Part shown: one piece after another, positions 25,929 to 34,537 of the stretch
How the letters are laid out: each line of letters opens with the position of its first letter
Position numbering within the stretch: the stretch's first letter is position 1
DNA from: Thomasclavelia ramosa DSM 1402
GTDB taxonomy: Bacteria > Bacillota_I > Bacilli_A > Erysipelotrichales > Coprobacillaceae
Direction: 5' to 3'
Assembly: GCF_014131695.1 (NCBI RefSeq)
Contig: NZ_CP036346.1
Location: forward strand, 682,001 to 746,000
DNA: 64,000 bases
Notes under the pieces: model-generated
What the model was told of the DNA's origin: nothing
Database searches by the model: none
What the model saw: the letters and a program-made list of their open reading frames with translations, nothing else
Translations under genes and position numbers: made by a program

Positions 25929-27572
25929 ATGCAAAAAAGTTGGTGGCAGGAGGCTGCTGTTTATCAGATTTATCCGCGGAGTTTTCAAGATAGTAATAAC
26001 GATGGGATTGGAGACTTGCAGGGAATTATCAGTCGTTTAGATTATATTAAAAATTTAGGGGTTGATGTTATTTGGTTATGTCCAGTATATCAATCACCAA
26101 ATTATGATAATGGTTATGATATTAGTGATTATCAGGATATTATGGCTGATTTTGGAACAATGGCTGATTTTGAAGAATTATTGAAACAAGCACATCAAAA
26201 AGGTTTAAAAATTATTATGGATCTAGTTGTAAATCATACTTCATTTAAGCATCGCTGGTTTGTTGAAAGCCGTAAATCTAAAGATAATGAGTATCGTGAT
26301 TATTATATTTGGCGTGAGGGGAAAAATGATCAACCGCCTAATCTTCAGCAATCGGTTTTTGAGGGATCAGCCTGGCAATATGATGAAGATACAGAAATGT
26401 ATTATTTACATTTATATACAAAGGAACAACCTGATTTGAATTGGGAAAATGAAAAAGTTAGAAATGAAGTATATAAAATGATGGAGTGGTGGCTAGACAA
26501 AGGTATCGATGGTTTTAGGATGGATGTTATTAACCAAATATCTAAAGATTTTGAAAAAATGGATAAAGCCATTATTAATGATCCGCATATGTATGAAATT
26601 ATTTCTAATGGACCACGAGTACATGAATTTCTTCAAGAGATGCATGATCGTGTTTTAGCTAAATATGATACGATGACAGTGGGAGAAACAGCTGATGTTA
26701 GTGTAGAAGATGCTCTATTATATGTAGGGTTTGATCGTCGTGAATTGAAGATGATTTTTCAGTTTGAACATATGTCGTTAGATAAAGGACCAAATTTAAC
26801 TTATCAGCGTCCTAAATTAGCAGATTTAAAAGTAGTTTTTGAACGGTGGCAAACAGGTTTGAATGGTAAAGCATGGAATGCTTTATATTGGGATAATCAT
26901 GACCGCCCACGTGCAGTTTCTAAATATGGTGATGATTCAACCCCTTTTTATCTTGAAAAATCTGCGAAAATGCTAGCATTATTCATGTTTTGGATGCAAG
27001 GAACACCATATATTTATCAAGGTGAAGAAATTGGAATGACAAATGCATATTATCAATCAATGACACAGTATCGCGATGTTGATGCATTAAATAAGTATGA
27101 AGTTTTTAAACAGAATTATGATGAAGAAACGATCATTGCTTATTTTGGTAAACGTTCCCGTGATAATGCTCGGATGCCAATACCGTGGGATAACAGTAGG
27201 TTTGGAGGTTTTAGTATTGTTCAGCCGTGGCTCGCTCCAAGTCAAAAATATACAAATATTACAGTTGAAAACGCTTTAAAAGACCCTAACTCGGTATATT
27301 ATTTTTATCGTGATCTACTGCGATTAAGAAAAGAATATGAGGTATTGATCTATGGTGACTATCAGCAGCTTTTAAAAGAACATCTCCAAGTTTATGCTTA
27401 TCGAAGAACATTAAACGAACAACAGGTTATAGTTATTTGTAATTATAGTAAAGATGAAGTGGAAATAGATTTAGAATTTATTCAAGGAACTTTGCTGATT
27501 AGTAATTATGAAGATGATTTAAAACAAATATTAAGAAGCTATGAAGCAAAAGCTTATTTGGCAGGGAAGTAA
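25929..27572 (+). CDS. GH13 alpha-glucosidase, oligo-1,6-glucosidase type
   Basis: 547 residues, cytoplasmic (no signal peptide). GH13 regions are clear: DLVVNHTS, GFRMDVIN (nucleophile Asp199), VGETADV (acid/base Glu253) and WDNHDRPR (Asp325). The N-terminus WWQEAAVYQIYPRSFQDSNNDGIGDL and the QPDLNWENEKVR segment place it in the oligo-1,6-glucosidase/trehalose-6-P hydrolase/maltase group. Residue 200 after the nucleophile is Val, which in the studied enzymes goes with alpha-1,6 specificity (isomaltose, dextran-derived oligosaccharides). It follows the AraC gene. Confidence 0.9.
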   Translation: MQKSWWQEAAVYQIYPRSFQDSNNDGIGDLQGIISRLDYIKNLGVDVIWLCPVYQSPNYDNGYDISDYQDIMADFGTMADFEELLKQAHQKGLKIIMDLVVNHTSFKHRWFVESRKSKDNEYRDYYIWREGKNDQPPNLQQSVFEGSAWQYDEDTEMYYLHLYTKEQPDLNWENEKVRNEVYKMMEWWLDKGIDGFRMDVINQISKDFEKMDKAIINDPHMYEIISNGPRVHEFLQEMHDRVLAKYDTMTVGETADVSVEDALLYVGFDRRELKMIFQFEHMSLDKGPNLTYQRPKLADLKVVFERWQTGLNGKAWNALYWDNHDRPRAVSKYGDDSTPFYLEKSAKMLALFMFWMQGTPYIYQGEEIGMTNAYYQSMTQYRDVDALNKYEVFKQNYDEETIIAYFGKRSRDNARMPIPWDNSRFGGFSIVQPWLAPSQKYTNITVENALKDPNSVYYFYRDLLRLRKEYEVLIYGDYQQLLKEHLQVYAYRRTLNEQQVIVICNYSKDEVEIDLEFIQGTLLISNYEDDLKQILRSYEAKAYLAGK

Positions 27573-27586
27573 ACTTCCCTTTTTTA
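27564..27586 (+). terminator. Terminator of the GH13 gene
   Basis: Stem GGGAAGT / ACTTCCC overlapping the TAA stop, followed by T6. Confidence 0.88.
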
Positions 27587-27639
27587 CTTGCTTAAATTTT
27601 TGAATAATCATAAAATAAGATTATATAGAGGAGATAATT

Positions 27640-28008
27640 ATGTTGGAATGTTTAGCAGTTGGAATTGGTGGCTTTATTGGTGCTGTATCAAGATATTTAA
27701 TGGGATTAATTATAATTAAAGATACTACTTTTCCTTTTATGACTATGATGATCAATATCATTGGGGCATTTGTAATTGGATTAGTTGTAGCGTTAGCAAG
27801 TAAGTATAATCTTGAATCACGCTGGATTTTATTTTTGAAAACTGGGGTATGTGGCGGCTTTACAACATTTTCAACTTTTTCACTAGAAAGTATGAATCTG
27901 CTTAGTGATGGTAAGTTTTTGATGGCGGGAGGATATATTTTACTGAGTGTTAGCTTATGTTTATTATTTGTTTATTTAGGAAATTTATGTGTCAAAGTGT
28001 TATTATAA
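27640..28008 (+). CDS. crcB: Fluoride channel CrcB/FluC
   Basis: 122 residues, four membrane helices, a dual-topology fluoride-exporting channel subunit. Visible signatures: GGFIGAVSRYLMG near the N-terminus, TMMINIIGAFVIGL, and the GxxGGFTTFSTFS motif (FKTGVCGGFTTFSTFS-like), which forms the Na+ and Phe-box sites. No fluoride riboswitch is visible in the 67 bp ahead of it. ATG 27640 follows AGAGGAG. Confidence 0.93.
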   Translation: MLECLAVGIGGFIGAVSRYLMGLIIIKDTTFPFMTMMINIIGAFVIGLVVALASKYNLESRWILFLKTGVCGGFTTFSTFSLESMNLLSDGKFLMAGGYILLSVSLCLLFVYLGNLCVKVLL

Positions 28009-28035
28009 TGATACGAGGATAAGGGGGCTGAGAAA

Positions 28036-28890
28036 ATGAATATATTTAGTCGATTGGATAATTTAACAGATTTAACTACCAATGAACAGACTTTAGTTGA
28101 TTATATGAAAAATAATCCAGAACGCTTTATTAATATGAGTGCTGATGAAATTAGTGCTGCTTGCTTTATTTCAATACCAACGATTTATCGTCTGTGTAAA
28201 AAACTAGAGCTTAATGGTTTAGCACAGCTTAAAGTAATGGTATCAACATCAATAAGAGATTATTTGAAAGAAAAGAAAACAATTGATTATAACTATCCAT
28301 TTTCACAAAATGAGACGCAGTATCAGATTACAATGAAAATGAAAGAATTATACGAGCAGACTTTGATTGCCTCGAATAATCTAATTGACTTGGATCAATT
28401 ACGACTGATTGCTTCAGCTCTAAAAAATGCTCAGTTCATCGATATGTACACTTCAGCTGGTAATCTTTACTTTGTTGAAAACTTTAAGTTTCAAATGTCA
28501 GAAATCGGTCGTTTTGTTAATGTTCCGGTTGAAGAATATCAACAGCTTTTAGCAGCTGCCTCAAGTGACAAGGAACATATTGCAATTGTTGTTAGCTTTG
28601 AAGGACGGGGAATGATTGTTGACAAAATTGTTAAATTGTTGAAAAAGAACAATACTCCAATCATATTAATTTCTTCAACGACGCTAAAGTCATTAGTTAG
28701 TCTTTGTGATTATAATCTTTACTTAAGTCCATATGAAAATCATTATAATAAGATTTCTTCATTTTCAACAAGGTTATCATTACTTTATTTGTTAGATTGC
28801 ATTTATACATGTTATTTTAAATTAGACTATGATAAAAATGTTAAATATAAAACAGAAACATATTTGAAAATGACAAACCATGACGAATGA
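28036..28890 (+). CDS. MurR/RpiR family transcriptional regulator
   Basis: 284 residues. N-terminal RpiR helix-turn-helix (residues ~30-70, MSADEISAACFISIPTIYRL plus CKKLELNG), then a SIS domain (SALKNAQFIDMYTSAGN ... HIAIVVSFEGRGMIVDKI, ~125-250) that should bind a sugar phosphate. It lies 27 bp after crcB. A strong AAGGGGG site precedes the ATG. No sugar catabolic gene is adjacent, except possibly the GH13 gene upstream. Confidence 0.85.
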   Translation: MNIFSRLDNLTDLTTNEQTLVDYMKNNPERFINMSADEISAACFISIPTIYRLCKKLELNGLAQLKVMVSTSIRDYLKEKKTIDYNYPFSQNETQYQITMKMKELYEQTLIASNNLIDLDQLRLIASALKNAQFIDMYTSAGNLYFVENFKFQMSEIGRFVNVPVEEYQQLLAAASSDKEHIAIVVSFEGRGMIVDKIVKLLKKNNTPIILISSTTLKSLVSLCDYNLYLSPYENHYNKISSFSTRLSLLYLLDCIYTCYFKLDYDKNVKYKTETYLKMTNHDE

Positions 28891-28926
28891 ATGTAACGAT
28901 TATAACAGGATTGTTTTAAATTAAAA

Positions 28927-28963
28927 AGAAACATTGAAAAAATATTTTCAATGTTTCTTTTTT
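28927..28963 (+). terminator. Terminator of the first RpiR gene
   Basis: Stem AGAAACATTGAAAA / TTTTCAATGTTTCT with loop AATA, then T6. Confidence 0.88.
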
Positions 28964-29039
28964 AATATCGCCTGACAACAAAGATTGTTATAGTATAAGT
29001 GTAGAAAAGTAAATATTTGCTTGAAGGGAGAATTGTGTT

Positions 29040-29822
29040 ATGGGTGATGTATTGTTATCAAGAATTATTAAGTATTTAAATGGCACTTTATTTTATGACG
29101 GTTACTATCAATTTTGTACTTTTGTAATTGCAAATTATCATCGAATGATTGAATATACATTTGCACAAGTTTGTAAAGAAAGTGATCTTGATCCACGAAC
29201 GATCCTAGGATTTTTAAATTATCTTGGTTTTGATAACTATGAGGACTTTCATCGTAAGCTGGTAGCTGATGATATTTTACGTAATGACCAAATTCGAGCA
29301 AGATTATTAAGTATGAGTTATCGTGATTTATTCAGATTGATTGAAGTAAATGATTATGATATTTTTATGGATAATATTGTTTCTATATGCCATGATATAT
29401 ATGATGCTGATCGAGTAATTATTGTTGGAGGACTGTTTCCAACTAGTATTGCTGTTGAATTTCAAACTGATTTAATTACATTAGGTAAAAATGTGGTTCA
29501 ATATCATGCTTATGATCCAAATATTAAATTTGATGAAAATGATTTTGTAGTATTCTTTTCATCTACTGGGCGTTCATTAAGAGATTTCTTAGCGAAAAAA
29601 TCTTTAGGGCACTTAAGCAAGAGTAAGACATTATTGATTACCCAAAATCAACTACTTGAGAATGAGAACTTAAGTTGTATTAAGTATTTCTTTAGTTTAC
29701 CGGGTAAGTTTGATGGAATTAGTTTTAATTATCAAATTATGGCAATCTTAGATTTAATTAGAATTATTTATTATCAAGAGTATTTTGTTGAATATACAGA
29801 AGAGGCATTGGAATCAAGATAG
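29040..29822 (+). CDS. RpiR-like transcriptional regulator
   Basis: 260 residues. N-terminal helix-turn-helix with the weakened pattern MIEYTFAQVCKESDLDPRTI followed by GFLNYLGFDNYEDFHRKL, and a SIS-like C-terminal domain (DADRVIIVGGLFPTSIAVEFQ, FVVFFSSTGRSLRDFL keeps an SSTG loop). It is more divergent than the RpiR gene just upstream and has its own promoter region. Target genes are unknown. Confidence 0.75.
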   Translation: MGDVLLSRIIKYLNGTLFYDGYYQFCTFVIANYHRMIEYTFAQVCKESDLDPRTILGFLNYLGFDNYEDFHRKLVADDILRNDQIRARLLSMSYRDLFRLIEVNDYDIFMDNIVSICHDIYDADRVIIVGGLFPTSIAVEFQTDLITLGKNVVQYHAYDPNIKFDENDFVVFFSSTGRSLRDFLAKKSLGHLSKSKTLLITQNQLLENENLSCIKYFFSLPGKFDGISFNYQIMAILDLIRIIYYQEYFVEYTEEALESR

Positions 29823-29866
29823 ATTGTAGAAAAAAATAAAAATAATTGAAGATTATTAATAAACTA

Positions 29867-29895
29867 TTGACATCATTTTATATCCGTTTTATGAT
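29867..29895 (+). promoter_or_regulatory. Promoter of the trpS leader
   Basis: TTGACA (29867-29872), 17-nt spacer, TATGAT (29890-29895); transcription should start a few bases later, at the T-box 5' end. Confidence 0.75.
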
Positions 29896-29901
29896 TTTAA
29901 G

Positions 29902-30128
29902 TATAGTAAATTCGATAATCTAGGAAGAGTAAACAGCTAATCTTTATTTAAGAGACTTGGTGGCTGGTGAGAGCCAAGATAAAGATACTGATGAATGGGC
30001 CTGGTTAGAAGCAAAATGAAACTTAACTGGAGTAGTGGCGCCGTGCTTTTCGCGTTAAGAAAAACAGACATGATGGTGTCTTACAAGGTGGCATAATGGT
30101 TTTTATCCTTGAGGATAAAAGCCTTTTT
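29902..30128 (+). promoter_or_regulatory. tRNA-Trp T-box leader of trpS
   Basis: A T-box transcription-attenuation leader. Stem I shows AGAGACTTGGTGGCTGGTGA with GAGAGCCAAG downstream. The specifier is UGG at 30028-30030 in AACTGGAGTAG, the usual specifier-A-GUAG context. The antiterminator bulge has UGGC (30089-30092), which pairs with the GCCA end of tRNA-Trp (discriminator G), agreeing with the specifier. A terminator (GGTTTTTATCC / GGATAAAAGCC, T6, about 30098-30128) competes with it. Uncharged tRNA-Trp should permit trpS transcription. Confidence 0.9.
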
Positions 30129-30153
30129 TATTTAATCAAAGAAGGAGATTTAT

Positions 30154-31227
30154 ATGAAAAATATTATTTTAACAGGCGATCGTCCAACAGGAAGATTACA
30201 TTTAGGACATTATGTTGGTTCCCTAAGACGACGAGTGGAATTACAAAACTCAGGAGAATTTGATGAAATTTTTATTATGATTGCTGATTCTCAGGCTTTA
30301 ACAGATAATGCTGATAACCCTGAAAAAGTCCGACGAAATATTTTAGAGGTTGCTTTAGATTATTTATCAGTTGGTTTAGATCCTGAAAAAACCACAATGT
30401 TTATTCAATCTCAAGTACCAGCATTATTTGAGTTTACGGCTTATTATATGAATTTAGTTACAGTTTCAAGATTACAACGTAATCCAACGATCAAGGAGGA
30501 AATAAAACAGCGTGGATTCGAAACAAGTATTCCAGTTGGTTTTTTAAATTATCCGGTTTCTCAAGCTGCCGATATCACAGCTTTTGATGCCACTTGTGTT
30601 CCTGTTGGTGAAGATCAAATGCCGTTAATTGAGCAGACTAAAGAAATTGTTCACAGTTTTAATCGGATTTATGGTGATGTTTTGGTAGATCCAAAAATTA
30701 TGTTGGCTGAAAATGAAGTTTGTCAAAGATTGCCGGGAACAGATGGCAAAGCAAAAATGTCAAAGTCAATTGGAAATTGTATTTATCTTGCGGATACTAG
30801 TGAAGATGTTCGGAAAAAGGTAATGAGTATGTATACAGATCCAAATCATTTAAAAGTTGAAGATCCGGGAACCGTTGAGGGAAATACAGTGTTTACTTAT
30901 TTGGATTGTTTTTGCAAAGATGAATATTTTGAAAAATATTTACCTGATTATAAAAATCTTGATGAATTAAAAGAGCATTATCGTCGTGGTGGTTTAGGTG
31001 ATGTTAAAATAAAAAAATTTTTATTTAATGTTTTAGAAGAAACATTAAATCCAATTAGAGAAAGAAGAGCTGTTTTACAAGCTGATATTGCTGCTGTTAT
31101 GAAAGTGTTAGAAGATGGTTGTGTTAAAGCTAATGAAAAAGCGAATGCAACACTTAAACGTGCTAAAGATGCAATGAAGATCAATTATTTTGATGATAAG
31201 GATAATATTACTGAATATTTTAAATAA
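30154..31227 (+). CDS. trpS: Tryptophanyl-tRNA synthetase
   Basis: 357 residues, class Ic synthetase attaching Trp to tRNA-Trp. HIGH motif HLGHYVGSL (residues 16-24), KMSKS in [12 protein letters not shown], and the Trp-pocket segments [10 protein letters not shown] and [11 protein letters not shown]. Start ATG 30154 has GAAGGAG at correct spacing, after the T-box terminator. Transcribed alone with a terminator following. Confidence 0.96.
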   Translation: MKNIILTGDRPTGRLHLGHYVGSLRRRVELQNSGEFDEIFIMIADSQALTDNADNPEKVRRNILEVALDYLSVGLDPEKTTMFIQSQVPALFEFTAYYMNLVTVSRLQRNPTIKEEIKQRGFETSIPVGFLNYPVSQAADITAFDATCVPVGEDQMPLIEQTKEIVHSFNRIYGDVLVDPKIMLAENEVCQRLPGTDGKAKMSKSIGNCIYLADTSEDVRKKVMSMYTDPNHLKVEDPGTVEGNTVFTYLDCFCKDEYFEKYLPDYKNLDELKEHYRRGGLGDVKIKKFLFNVLEETLNPIRERRAVLQADIAAVMKVLEDGCVKANEKANATLKRAKDAMKINYFDDKDNITEYFK

Positions 31228-31246
31228 AAGCCGAATAGGCTTTTTT
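31226..31246 (+). terminator. Terminator of trpS
   Basis: Stem AAAAGCC / GGCTTTT with loop GAATA and a T6 run, right after the stop. Confidence 0.88.
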
Positions 31247-31300
31247 GTTTGAGGTTTGTTTGGTAAAATATTGGAAGAATATGGAAATTGAGGTACGATA

Positions 31301-32385
31301 ATGAATTTTTTTATATTAATAATGCTTATTTTGTGCTTGATTGGCTTGATTGACAAGATCTTGAATAATAAGTTGGGACTAGTAGCTGCTTTTGATAAAG
31401 GGATGGATTCGATGGGTGGAATTGCCATGAGTATGATTGGGTTTTATTGTATCGCAATTACATTGATTCAAAATAATGTAGATGTGATTACTAAAATAAG
31501 TGCCGATTCATCATTAGATCCATCAATTGTTATTGGGAGTATTCTTGCACCTGATATGGGTGGGTTTTCAATTGTTTCGGGACTTGGTAATAGTACTTTT
31601 TTGATTTTTTCAGGGGTTATTTTGACTGCAACATTAGGACAAACAATTAGTTTTCAATTACCAATTTTTTTAGCATCTTTAAAAAGGAAGATTTAAATCC
31701 ATTTATTAGTGGATTAGTTTATGGGATTTTAAGTTTACCAATAATTCTAGTGGCAGTTGCCTGGTATTTACAAATTCCTAATTTATTAATTAACTTATTA
31801 CCAATAATTATACTTTGTGTTATCTTGGTAATTGCTCTATATGTTTCTTATGATAAAACCATTTTTGTTTTAACATTATTTGGTTATTTGATTAGAATTA
31901 TTAGTATCTTGTTGTTTGGAATGGTTGTTTTACAGCTGTTTTTTGATACATTGCCTTTTACTACAACTGCTTTAATTAGTGATGCAATGGTAATTGTTTT
32001 ACGGATGTGCATTGTTGTGTGCGGATCAATGATTTTAAGCGATTTGATTATTAAACGTTTTTCACGAATGATTTTCATGATTGGTCAAAAGTTGGGTGTC
32101 AATAGTGCTAGTGTGATAGGACTACTATTAAGCCTTGGGACAAGCATTGCAATGATTCCATTGTTTTCACAAATGGATCGTAAAGGGAAGATGATGAATG
32201 CCGCTTTTAGTGTAAGTGGAGCTTATGTTTTAGGGGGACAGCTAGGATTCATTTCTAGTGTAGTCGATGGTAATGGCGTCATAATCTATATGATTAGTAA
32301 GATAATCGCAGGTTTACTGGCAATTGTTTTTGTATTGATATTTTATCGAGAGGAAAAAGTGTCAGTGGATGCGATGGAAAAATAA
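31301..32385 (+). pseudogene. eutH: EutH-like ethanolamine permease, frameshifted
   Basis: Codons 1-131 (31301-31696) and a second frame (about 31682-32385) together make one ~360-residue polytopic membrane protein of the EutH type (GSILAPDMGGFSIVSGLGN; later GLLLSLGTSIAMIPLFSQMD and AYVLGGQLGF). The frame breaks at TTAAAAAGG (31680-31688): one more A gives ...ASLKKEDLNPFISG..., restoring the natural protein. It is either a recent pseudogene, a homopolymer sequencing error, or a slippage site. No other eut genes are seen. It runs into the HD-domain gene with a 17-bp overlap. Confidence 0.75.
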
Positions 32386-32995
32386 GTTGAATAATATTGC
32401 AGGAGTAAATAATGAAGGTTTTATTGAAATTATAAGTAATTGTTTGAATTATGTTGATTCGCGATTGATTGATCATGGTTTACGAGTAGCTAATATGACA
32501 TATCGTATGCTTGAGGCTCAAAATAGTCATGAACAAAAGTACTTGCAAGATGTTTTTATGTTAGCAATGCTACATGATATTGGAGCATATAAGACAGAAA
32601 AAATTGATCAAATGTTTATTTTTGAGACAAAAAATATATGGCAACATGCTATTTATGGTTATTTGTTCATAAAGAACTTTTCACCACTAGATAAATTGGC
32701 ACCTGCTATTCTTTATCATCATCTTGATTATCAAAAAATGATTTATATTGATGACGAAATTAAAAATATCTCTCAGATTATTAATTTGTGTGATCGAATT
32801 GATGTATTTTTACAAACTTCAAATGATTATAGCATGCTTAAAGATTACTTAGATAAGGAGTCAGGAACTAGATTTGTAGAAAATTTGGTTACTACTCTTT
32901 ATTGGCAGGTTGATCAAGTCTATCAATTTACAACTAATCCATTTTCAAAATGGCAAAAAGTAACTAGTTTAAATATTTCGCTTTCATTAGAATAG
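32369..32995 (+). CDS. HD-domain protein, N-terminal half of a tandem HD protein ended by an in-frame TAG
   Basis: 208 residues with HD phosphohydrolase features: H in IDHGLRVANMTYRM, HDIGAYK (metal HD), HAIYGYLF and YHHLDYQ. It ends at TAG 32993-32995. The next codon opens the same reading frame into an HD-GYP domain with no ribosome binding site of its own, so I read both parts as one former ~444-residue protein. The C-terminal 30 residues before the stop look like a linker, not a natural end. Start ATG 32369 overlaps eutH and has only a weak site. Confidence 0.7.
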   Translation: MRWKNKLNNIAGVNNEGFIEIISNCLNYVDSRLIDHGLRVANMTYRMLEAQNSHEQKYLQDVFMLAMLHDIGAYKTEKIDQMFIFETKNIWQHAIYGYLFIKNFSPLDKLAPAILYHHLDYQKMIYIDDEIKNISQIINLCDRIDVFLQTSNDYSMLKDYLDKESGTRFVENLVTTLYWQVDQVYQFTTNPFSKWQKVTSLNISLSLE

Positions 32996-33703
32996 TTGGA
33001 TAGTTATTTAAATATGTTAGTTTCTCTAATTGATTTTCGTAGTTATTTTACAGTTACACATACTATTACCACATGCACGATATCTTTAGAGTTAGCAAGA
33101 TTATTAAGCTTAAGTTCTGAACAGACAAAAAAGATCTATTATGGTGCAATGATGCACGATCTTGGTAAAATTGGAATTCCAATTGAAATATTAGAATATC
33201 CGGGTCAACTGACTCAAGAGCAAATGATAATAATGCGTAGTCATGTTCTTAAAACAAGAGAATTATTAGAAGAAAAAATAGATCAAGAAATTTTAGAAAT
33301 TGCGTGTCGGCATCATGAAAAACTGAATGGTTCAGGTTATCCGCATAGTTTATGGGAAAACCAGTTGACTCAAGAGCAGCGGATTGTAGCAATAAGTGAT
33401 ATTGTAAGTGCACTATGTGGAAAGCGCAGTTATAAAACTTCTTTTAGTAAAGAAAAGACTTGTGAAATTTTAAATCAAATGGCACAAGCAGGAGAAATAG
33501 ACTCAATGATCGTTGCTCAAGTAATTGATAACTACGATTTAATCGAGGGAAAAATCTGGAAAGAGGCTGCGGCAGTTTTAGAAAAGTATAATACTATTAT
33601 TAGTGATCTATTGAACAGAAAACAAGAGTTGATTGAAGCAAAATGGCTATATTTAGTTTTTCGATATTCAAAAACTGGAATTGTCAATTTAAAAATTGAT
33701 TGA
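32996..33703 (+). CDS. HD-GYP domain, C-terminal half after the in-frame TAG
   Basis: 235 codons in the same frame as the gene before it. HD-GYP signatures: H in TVTHTITTCTIS, MMHDLGKIGIP, HVLKTRELL, CRHHEKLNGSGYP (GYP motif) and AISDIVSALCGKRSYK. Such domains usually hydrolyse c-di-GMP. The first possible starts are TTG 32996 and ATG 33014, neither with a Shine-Dalgarno sequence, so independent translation is doubtful. Together with the EAL protein at 18208 it would be a second c-di-GMP-degrading module in the window if expressed. Confidence 0.7.
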   Translation: MDSYLNMLVSLIDFRSYFTVTHTITTCTISLELARLLSLSSEQTKKIYYGAMMHDLGKIGIPIEILEYPGQLTQEQMIIMRSHVLKTRELLEEKIDQEILEIACRHHEKLNGSGYPHSLWENQLTQEQRIVAISDIVSALCGKRSYKTSFSKEKTCEILNQMAQAGEIDSMIVAQVIDNYDLIEGKIWKEAAAVLEKYNTIISDLLNRKQELIEAKWLYLVFRYSKTGIVNLKID

Positions 33704-33803
33704 TGAAGTATTCTTCTTTTGGAAGGATATTTTTTCTTTTGTTGAAAAAGAACTGATAATATCAAGTAATATTGTAAAATAAAGAAAAATAAGGAGGGTG
33801 TTT

Positions 33804-34439
33804 ATGGCAAAAAGGTTAGGATTATATTTTTTAGGGATATTGATTTTAGGATTTGGAATTGTCTTAAATACAAAAACTGGTTTAGGGGTTGCAGCAATTA
33901 ATTCAGTTCCATTTGGAATTAGTGAAATGACTAATTTATCATTAGGGATGGCAACAACTATTTTATATATTATTTTTGTTGGAGTGCAATTATTGATTTA
34001 TCAGAAATTAGATTTTAAAGTTTTATTACAAATTCCATTTTCTTATTTTATGGGATATGTTTTAGATTTTTATAATAACTTATTAAATTTTACAGTTACT
34101 TCATTACCTGTTGCATTAGTTCTATTAGCGATTGCTATTTTAGCTACTGCTTTAGGAGCATATGTTGTTGTAATGTTAGATTTAATTCCTAATCCTGCTG
34201 ATGGTATGGTCAAAGCATTAAGCCAGGTGATTGACAAAGAGTTTGGTAAGACAAAATTATTATTTGATTGTGGAATGATGCTTGTCACAATTATTACTAC
34301 ATACTGTTTGGCGGGGAAAATTATTGGAATTGGGATAGGAACAATATTATCTGCTGGATTTATTGGCCAAATTATTGTGATTTATAATCGTTATTTCACA
34401 AAACATTTAACATTGATTGTTGAAAATAGTCGAGCGTGA
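33804..34439 (+). CDS. YczE/YyaS/YitT-like integral membrane protein
   Basis: About 211 residues with five or six hydrophobic helices, starting MAKRLGLYFLGILILGFGIVLN and containing TGLGVAAINSVPFGIS, the conserved region of the YczE/YitT-like membrane family. The biochemical function is unknown. ATG 33804 is chosen because GGAGGG lies at the right distance; the frame's earlier GTG at 33798 is too close. It stands alone. Confidence 0.78.
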   Translation: MAKRLGLYFLGILILGFGIVLNTKTGLGVAAINSVPFGISEMTNLSLGMATTILYIIFVGVQLLIYQKLDFKVLLQIPFSYFMGYVLDFYNNLLNFTVTSLPVALVLLAIAILATALGAYVVVMLDLIPNPADGMVKALSQVIDKEFGKTKLLFDCGMMLVTIITTYCLAGKIIGIGIGTILSAGFIGQIIVIYNRYFTKHLTLIVENSRA

Positions 34440-34537
34440 TAATTATTTATAAATCCCTTTTATCTTCTCAATATAAAGGCGTTACTTCAATAATATAATT
34501 TGTTATAATAGTTTATATAGAACTGAGGAGATAAAAG

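Noticed and set aside
27575-27640. Fluoride riboswitch ahead of crcB
   Set aside because: The 67-bp gap is taken by the preceding terminator and the ribosome binding site; no pseudoknot-capable sequence of that type is seen.
32993-32995. TAG as a sense codon (code reassignment or pyrrolysine)
   Set aside because: TAG ends normal genes elsewhere in the window, and no pyl genes are visible.
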